Shown here: positions 56,846 to 64,000 of the stretch, piece by piece
How positions within the stretch are numbered: position 1 is the first letter of the stretch
Layout of the letters: each line of letters begins with the position of its first letter
Assembly (NCBI RefSeq): GCF_049306965.1
Contig: NC_133191.1
Coordinates: 12,139,501 to 12,203,500 of the forward strand
Length of the DNA stretch: 64,000 nucleotides
Direction: 5' to 3'
Source: Danio rerio
Lineage: Eukaryota; Chordata; Actinopteri; Cypriniformes; Danionidae
Notes under the pieces: model-generated
The model's input: only the letters and a program-made list of their open reading frames with translations
Told to the model about the DNA's origin: nothing
Databases searched by the model: none
Translations under genes and position numbers: made by a program

Positions 56846-59130
56846 AATGTGCATTGAGGCACAAGGTTGTAGGGGTCACTGTAGTTGCCACCACCGCAAG
56901 AGTTAACTCTGTTGAGATGCCACCATGTCAGAGCCTGAGCTGCCAGTTGCCACCAGAGCTATTGATGCCAGATTCACAAGAGTTATTGTCAACAGAACCG
57001 CTTACAAAGCCTCAACCACATTCAGACCCATTCCAGCAAAACTGCCAGAGCCCGTGGTGCTAGAGCTGGCAGATCTGCTGCTGCCATAGCCAACGGTTCC
57101 AGAGCCACCGATGCCACCACCTGAGCTCCAAGATTGGCCACCTCTGCTAGAACCAACTAACCTATAAGAGCCACTCTACCTATTTCTAAAGTGAGGACAA
57201 TTTATGCTTTATAAATCTCTAATAAATGACAATTCAAGGCTCAGTGTCAAATGAACAGTACACCTTTGTAATCCTATCTAAAAATAAAATTACTGTAAAG
57301 TTTAAACATTGCCGAATAACAGGAGTGTCAAAATATGACATAAAATTGGATAAAAAAACAACAACAATATAATATTTAACAATATATTATGATACAAAAT
57401 TATAATGTTATTTAGCGAAGTTTAAACTGTACGGTAACTTTATTTTAGTTAAGATTGCAAAAATGTATTTTTCATTTGATGCAGATTCATTTATTTATCT
57501 TCAAATGATAAGAAATAAATCAAGTCGTGTTTTTTTCCCCTGTTTAGAAGATAACTGAGCCTTTAATTGTTATTTATAAGGGATTTATAAAGCAAAAATA
57601 GTCCTCACTTTAGATTAGGTCACAAAACTGGATGAAGTTAAAATACTAAAGCATTTATTAACATACAAATTAATTATTAGTATATGCCTGAATAATAAGA
57701 TATATAAATGTTAATTTGAATGGTTTATTATTTACTTATGCGTTCTAAATGATCTTTAAAAGCCACAAAGTACTCTCAAATAATTGGTTTGTAAATGATA
57801 CAATACTTAAGTATTGAAAAAATGATTATTAACAAAATATGAAAATACAATCATTAAGCACATTATAGATGTGCTTATAAATCAAGAATAGAGCATTTGT
57901 ATCTGTAGTTACAAACTGCTTACTAAATTCTGTTAATGTAGAGTTAATGCTTAACAAATGATAAATTAAATTTGCTAATGCTTAATAAATTATTAGCGTG
58001 TAGTTATTATAAAGTGTTACCAAAATGTGTATTGTTTATTTATTTTTTTATCGGAGGGCTCTAACAATGAATATTATTGCTGTCCAACTGATTATTCTCA
58101 TTTTCTGGTCATTAAAGGTAAAACAATAGGTACTGTGAGAGGAATCATATTATGATCAATTTTAACTTGTTTTCAGCATTAAATGAAAGCCTTATTTGAA
58201 AGGCCTGCAGAACATATGTTGTTCTCATTTGCAGTTATTAAACATTCAAACTCTGTATAGAAACAGGTATAGTTCAATGTACTTGTGCTTCAGTTGATTT
58301 TCATCTGATATGCAGATTATGTGCAGTGTTGGGTAAGTTACTCTGAAAACGTAATTCATTATTGATTATTACTAATTATAGTTTAAAAATAAATACAATT
58401 GTATTTTAAATAACTTTTTAATTCAATTTAATTAAAAACTTAATTACTCAGTAAATTATTACTCAATATTATAAAAGAAATATCCACAAATACCAAAGCA
58501 TAGACAATAGAAATAAAAAATGTAATTCTTTAAATTTGAGTCTAACAGGACCTTTTAGTTTCATTAACCATTATATATTTCAAATATTTTCAAATTTGAT
58601 ACCATATTTCATACAGACCAATAAGCATGTGTAATTGTTGGACAAATGTAACATTCTTTAATTAAAAAAATAAGTTATTTTGCAAAATATCTGAATTTTG
58701 ACAACAAATTATACACATTCCTATCCCACTTCTCTGAATTAACACAAGATATTGTCAGAATAAATCTTTCAATTTAACTATTTTATACTAGACAGCGAAA
58801 GATAAAGAGGTTATGTTTGCATGCAGGGGCTGTGTTAAATTTATAATAATTAAAAAATTTTTTTAAATAAATGTTATGTTTGTGTGTTTTTTGCTGGTTT
58901 TTGTACTTGAGTAAAGTTTTCTCATTGTTAAGATGCTGTTGTGTGTGTGTTTACTTCATGTATTTTTGGCACTATTTTTATTCATTAAACACAGCTTTTT
59001 TACATAAGCTGTAGATTGTTTGTACTACGTTTTATTTCATACACGCACTTTGTAAACCTTTCGTATTTTAGGTCTTTTATTAAAAAATAGTTTGTGTTCG
59101 TTGCCATTGTGATGAAGCTGGAGCTGCTGG
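56846..59130. other. Non-coding interior of the MULE-type element
   Basis: 56880-57170 is a Cys/Pro/Leu-biased low-complexity stretch of CCAGAGC/GCCACC words without a stable frame. The rest is AT-rich. A hAT-like scrap (GTGTTGGGTAAGTTACTC) is at 58325-58450. Confidence 0.5.
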
Positions 59131-59601
59131 ACCAATGAAATCGAGCCACGGACGTGAGTCACAGTAGCGGGGTGGGGTTTTCGCGTAGGGGGCGTGGTTT
59201 GCGCTGAACTGGTTTGGGGAAAAAAATCACGCCCATGACACTATTGCCACAATAACGACACCTTGTGGTTATTTTGATACAACAGCTCATTTTACTTCCC
59301 TTGTGGTGCATTTTATTTGCACTCAGCATTCGTTTCAGAATGTCTACAATCTATGGTAAGAAGCTAAAAAAAATAACACTGGAAAAAATAGACTTTTTGG
59401 TCTGAAAAAAACAAACAAACAAAAATTCACTCTGTTTTATTTGTTTGTCGTTTTAGTTAAAATCATTATGACTATGTTTCACTTGTATACTGTCGATTTA
59501 AGTAGGTGCTGTAAGAAAAGATGGATTATGAGTCTGTCGTTACTGGACTCGTGAATGTGAGATTAACCTGCTACTGCTTCTCCAATAAGGTAGGAAATTA
59601 A

Positions 59602-59924
59602 CAGAGGTGGGTAGTAACGAGTTACATTTACTTAGTTACATTTACTTGAGTAAAATTATTGGGTAATGTGTACTTTTTGAGTACATTAAAATGTGTACTT
59701 TTACTCTTACACAAGTAAATTATTAGAGAAAAATCCTTCCTCTTACTTCGCTACATTTTACGGTGCTCCTCCGTTACTGTTAAATGATAATAAAAATGAT
59801 CAGTCTGTTTCAGCACTTTTTTACTCTAACTCGAGTAACTTTTAAGATTGTTACTTTTACTTTTACTTGAGTAAAAATTTCCGCAAGTACTTGTACTCTT
59901 ACTTGGATACTCTACCCACCTCTG
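59602..59924. mobile_element. hAT MITE, CAGAGGTGGGTAGTAACGAG end
   Basis: Ends CAGAGGTGGGTAG and CTACCCACCTCTG; perfect 8-bp target duplication GAAATTAA (59594-59601 and 59925-59932). 323 bp, no coding capacity. Confidence 0.92.
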
Positions 59925-60469
59925 GAAATTAAACATGACAGGAATGTGGATGATGTGTGGATAATTGACACGGCTCACCATAACTAAGAAATGATCTGTT
60001 AACGAGGAGGTAGTATGTCCCAAAGCTTGCATTCTCTTCTGTAACACACTCAAAAGTATTTATTTTTCCTTCGCAAAATGTACATACTTTTAGGGCGTAG
60101 TATGTGAAGTGTTTAATTGGGGTAGGTGCAAAACTGTGCAGAGCTAAGGCCCTCTAGAAATTGAGTTTGGGACCTAAGATTTACATGGAGGGCTATTTTT
60201 AAGCTGTTCTGCAGCCAGCCACCAGAGGGCCATGAAAACTTGTTTTTAGGATGTGCACACAAGGGTAAGCAAGAGTACACCATGACCCCATTGTGCTAAA
60301 CCATTTTAGATCAGTTGAACTAAAGGAAGGTAACGAATTGTACAAAGTAATATGTTATGAGCTATTTATACTGAAAGACTTGGCCTTCTCTTGGATCTTT
60401 TTTAGAGGAGCCATGATATCAAGTCATAATCAAAATATCATGAAAAGTTAATTTATAGCATTTATTTAA

Positions 60470-60545
60470 CCCTTTGATGCACTACATGGGTCTAAAGTGA
60501 CCCGTCTAAGTTTTTTCTCTATTTTATAGCTTGCGCATCAAAGGG
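60470..60545. mobile_element. 76-bp mini-MITE with TTAA target site
   Basis: CCCTTTGATGCACTAC and TTGCGCATCAAAGGG are inverted and flanked by TTAA on both sides, as with piggyBac/Kolobok-type elements. Confidence 0.7.
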
Positions 60546-63312
60546 TTAACACCAGTCTGTTTCAATAAGATTTTTCCAATTGGTACTGTGATGCATTTAT
60601 TCTGGGACTGGGACATGGTACAAGGCAGACTGGATAGAGATCCATTAAATGGTTCAGAAGATTGTTGAGAAATCTTTTGCCCTATCCCCAAGTATTTATC
60701 ATTAAATGTAAAGCTGAATTACACCTCAGTCATGGCCTAGGATCTGTTACATTTTGTATAATTTTGCAAATATGGCTTTTTGCAAGATAATATACTTTAG
60801 TTTCTTCCAAAAATATGTGGTTGAATCAGATTTCTATCTTCTTATACCCTTAGGGAAAAAAATACTTTTTAGTTTACGTCAGAGATGAGAGGTCTGACTA
60901 CTTTTGTCATATCTCCTCTTTGGGACTTTTGGGATTGAAGACTTAATGACTATTACTTTTGCTAGTCACCCTTTACTGAATGTTTGAAATGCTATGGTTA
61001 TCATGGTTGATAATGATTGGTTGTATGATTGTATATGATGACATGATAAATATAAATTACTAATTTTCAGTTATTAGCCAAAATAATTAGAATTTCTTTA
61101 TGCTGTTACTGAACTCTGTAGCTCAATGTTGCAGTCATTAACACTTGTCGCCACCTACTGGCAGTGTTAGCTCATATTCATTGCATTATTTTATCAGTGA
61201 TCACAGCGCTACAACCCTGATAATATGTTGATTCAATGATCCATTTGTTAAGTCAAACACTTGCTTCATTCTTGAAAAAATCATGCATCTCAGTGAACGA
61301 AATGACTGGCTCAATGACTCACTTATTAAGAAATGTTTAAGTCATCTGCTGCCACCTACTGGCAGTTTATTTGATCTTTTAAAGGATCACATTTTTTAAA
61401 ATATTTAATGATTCTTTACATTTTACATTTAATTTAGAAAAACCTGATTGTAAAAAGTATAGTTCAATATTCTTCATAATACTGACCAAATCCCAATTTT
61501 AAAACATTACAAGACAGAAATACAGTATATAAATTGCCATTTTCAAATTGAAAATGTGATGTGTTCTACTGTTATCAGCAAGTATTGGTTCCGTTAGAAT
61601 ATACAAAAGCATTTTAAAAAATTAGGCAACATTTTATGCAAGCGCCACTGTCCATTTGCCTTGTATTTTAGTAGGAATAATGCATTAAAATAACAAAGCA
61701 TTAAGCTTTTTGTTATGCCATTGGTTTATAAACAAGAACCAATATAATGGTTCAGTTTTGATTTTAAATTCAATAAAAAAGAAATCCAGTTGTATTTTCA
61801 TTTACCTTTTTCCTATGTAATTCACATTGTGGACTTGGACTCAACAAAGGTAAACTCGAAAGTAAAATAAATAATCATAAACTGTAGCCATTTTGCTTCT
61901 GTTTTATTGTACTGCAGTTTTACAGCATTAATGAGACAGACCTCATAGATACAAGATTAATGCAAGCACAAATGAAAATGTTATATATCAAAGTACATAT
62001 TATTATGTAAAAGATTTTTTAAAATGTATGTACAGCAAAGAAAGATACCGAAAAAATAGAACATCATACAGTAAATATCAAGAAAGCATTACTAAACAAT
62101 ACATAAAAAACTCCAAAGCATAATGAATAATATAAAAAAGTAAAAAATATATATAAAAAAGTAAATATTAAAAATATATAAACTTCAGCTTCCCACAATT
62201 TTTCAAAATCATTATCCAGTTGAGTAATTGAAAGTGATCTATTTTAACATAATATAACTTTGATCTCTGTCCAAAATCGCAGGCAATCAATATGCTTGAG
62301 AAAGCTAAACAGTTGAAAAACTATGGTAGCTGCCACATGTGAAGAGCTTAAACATCTAAATTCATGTTTTAAAACATTCTGCGTATTAATCAGCACAGTC
62401 TCGACATTAAAAACTGGCTCAAACCAAGTATAACTATGTTTATTAAAACTAAAGTAACATTAACCTCCAAAACAGAAGATGACGATGTTGTATGATTTTT
62501 TTTAGCCATTGATTTTATTCCTCTGTTGTCAGAGGACAGCTGTGTTTGGAGTCTTAGAGTGAAATAGATAGATCGTCTATCTAAACATGTCTACATTTTT
62601 TCTCTATAGCGAAAATTTCAAAATGATCAATATTACACACATTTTAACCAAAAACACCTCAACAAAACATTCACAACACTTCGATCACATGAGTGTGACG
62701 AAAAAAAAAGATAAAGTCTCTAATAACTACATTTTCATCTTAGACCGTTGTCCTAATTGTAATTATTAGGGTCGTTTTTTAATCACAAAGGACTCTATTT
62801 GAATTTTGTGTATGTCATAATAATAGAAATGGAACATACTCGTATAAGATATGTGACTGAAAGAACTAAATTAGAATGAGAGACAAAATATGACAACTTG
62901 AAATGGTACATACTGTATCATCGAGACCAAGTATGTGTCTTGTAACACTTTAAAATACTGTGTATTTTGTATGACATGCCATTTACCCAATCTGTGTACA
63001 CTAATGTCAGTTGTAGTTCCAGTTGAGCTGGATTAGACCTGGATTTTTTAAAGTAGGTGATTTTTTTAGTTCCCTCAATGGTGATTTCTATAACTAAAAT
63101 CATTCCCAATTCCTGCTGGGTGAACACATCAAAATTAGGGTACTTATGCCATTAGCTCTAATACTTTTTTCTGACTTTTTTCCTTTTTTTATAGTCATTG
63201 TCATTGGTGTGAACGACAACGCCTGAGTTCTTGATTCCTCTTGCATAATACAACAATGTTTGTTAACAATTACAGGAAAAGATACTGTAATGGTCTGATG
63301 GCATTTGATGCT
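60546..63312. other. Intergenic and cxcr3.2 3' region
   Basis: Two copies of GCCACCTACTGGCAGT (61150, 61350) are the only repeat noted. The part next to 63312 should be the cxcr3.2 3' UTR on the - strand; candidate AATAAA signals lie near 62513 and 61903. Confidence 0.4.
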
Positions 63313-64000
63313 TCAGAAAGCAGATGTGTGGGAAGTGTCCACCGACTCTGACCATCCCGAGCTCCTCCGAGAAACCAGGCCTGCACGGCCCTTCAGCTTG
63401 AAGCCCAGAGGTCGTAGCATGTCCAGCAGGTGCTGACGAAATTTCACCCCCACAAAAGCATAAAGAATTGGGTTGACACAGCAGTGCATGTAGGCCAATG
63501 TTGAAGTGGCTGTGATCGCAACATCCAACGTGGTTCTGGTCTTGCAGGACGTTTGGTTATTGTCAGTCCTGTTGGTATGTATTGTGTCAGCCATGAGGGC
63601 GATGTTGTAGGGCGTCCAACTGATGAAGAAGGCCAGTACCAGGGCTACAATGACATGGATGGCCCTCTTCTTCTGCATGCACTTGGAGCCGAGCAGTAAG
63701 CGCAGCAGAATGCTAGTGTAGCAGAAGACCATCATTATTGCTGGAATAATGAAACCCAAAAAATGATAGATCAGACGATTGACCAGAACCCAAAAATCAG
63801 ATAGAGCTTCTGAATTAACACATTCTGTTCTATCCTGACGTCTGGAGTCCTTGTTGGCACCAAGTAATATCCAATCGGGAATGGAGAGCAGAAAGCAGAA
63901 GAACCAGACTATCATGCAGCAACAGTGAACCGCCATGGGCTTTTTACGGGAGTACATTTGGACTGCATGGACGATGGACAGGTAGCGGTCGAGACTGATG
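63313..64000 (-). CDS. cxcr3.2: CXCR3-like receptor, 3' part (probably Cxcr3.2)
   Basis: The frame runs off the window: 228 codons from the end of TM3 (ISLDRYLSIVHAVQMYSRKK) to TGA. It has the intact DRY, a TM4 with IVWFFCFLLSIPDW, SWTPYN in TM6, HCCVNPILYAFVGVKFRQHL in TM7 and the tail SSGWSESVDTSHTSAF, very like human CXCR3 (SSWSETSEASYSGL). KKPMAVHCCCMIVW pairs it closely with the gene at 39-43 kb (KKPMVVHGCCLIIW), which lies on the opposite strand. It should be the canonical Gi-coupled receptor for Cxcl11-like ligands that drives macrophage migration. The number 3.2 is inferred from the intact motif and this pairing. Confidence 0.82.
   Translation of the reverse strand, partial: ISLDRYLSIVHAVQMYSRKKPMAVHCCCMIVWFFCFLLSIPDWILLGANKDSRRQDRTECVNSEALSDFWVLVNRLIYHFLGFIIPAIMMVFCYTSILLRLLLGSKCMQKKRAIHVIVALVLAFFISWTPYNIALMADTIHTNRTDNNQTSCKTRTTLDVAITATSTLAYMHCCVNPILYAFVGVKFRQHLLDMLRPLGFKLKGRAGLVSRRSSGWSESVDTSHTSAF

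Larger units (their letters stand above)
54281..59232 (+). mobile_element. Mutator-like (MULE-type) TIR element, 4.95 kb
   Basis: The termini GCGTGATTTTTTT and AAAAAAATCACGC are followed inward by the same 53 bp in inverted order (CCCCAAACCAGTTCAGCGCA ... ACCCCACCCCGC); the only difference in the first ~65 bp is one T in the T-run. Weaker similarity extends to about 100 bp (GCGATTTCATTGG). A perfect 9-bp target duplication, CCATGACAC, flanks it (54272-54280 and 59233-59241). Long repeats plus a 9-bp duplication are the signature of the Mutator superfamily. Inside are spliced-looking exons (54438-56845) and a long AT-rich non-coding part. No MULE catalytic core is seen, so this copy is probably non-autonomous. 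The near-identical ends point to recent movement. Confidence 0.8.

Noticed and set aside
56854-57063. Pro/Gln-rich frame of 69 codons
   Set aside because: Low-complexity CCAGAGC/GCCACC words inside the MULE-type element with no splice or domain support.
1-64000. CRISPR array, operon or bacterial-type system
   Set aside because: The window is vertebrate: introns, SINEs, LINEs and TIR elements throughout; the direct repeats seen are micro- and minisatellites.

Overview
The window reads as teleost genomic DNA, almost certainly zebrafish (Danio rerio). It is AT-rich and crowded with DANA-type SINEs and short TIR elements. It carries a fish TLR gene with an intronless coding region and three CXCR3-like chemokine receptor genes. 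Gene names come from recalled family sequences, not from a database search.

Layout. (1) 1-2.4 kb: the last coding exon of an unrecognised + strand gene and its 3' UTR. (2) 3.2-7.8 kb: a complete Toll-like receptor (best match tlr21) on the - strand, with a non-coding first exon and a MITE starting 13 nt after its stop codon. (3) 8.1-13.4 kb: a complete cornifelin-like gene (cnfn, 112 aa) on the - strand, put together here from three short coding exons. (4) 13.5-21.9 kb: intergenic DNA with MITEs, a LINE 3' tail, an unexplained open stretch (16.4-17.0 kb) and an orphan exon-like segment (20.5 kb). (5) 21.9-26.5 kb: a two-exon CXCR3-like receptor (probably cxcr3.1). (6) 26.5-39.3 kb: intergenic, with LINE relics (one 5'-truncated L1/Tx1-type copy has a 15-bp target duplication) and a CACTG-ended transposon sitting inside a Tc1/mariner-type MITE. 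(7) 39.3-42.8 kb: a three-exon receptor whose DRY motif reads DCY (cxcr3.3). (8) 42.8-63.3 kb: a gene-poor stretch holding a mariner transposase relic, SINEs, an 80-bp minisatellite, a pair of opposite hAT copies and a 4.95-kb Mutator-like element. (9) 63.3-64 kb: the 3' part of a third receptor (probably cxcr3.2) on the - strand, running off the edge.

Function. The genes suggest an innate immune neighbourhood: a nucleic-acid-sensing TLR beside a chemokine receptor family. In zebrafish, cxcr3.2 is reported as a signalling macrophage receptor and cxcr3.3 as a scavenger-like antagonist sharing its ligands. The motifs seen here (DRY against DCY) fit that division of labour.

The most notable non-gene structure is the element at 54281-59232. 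It has long, almost identical terminal inverted repeats, a perfect 9-bp target duplication and internal exon-like segments, one of which resembles the Cys/His zinc finger of MULE-type transposases.
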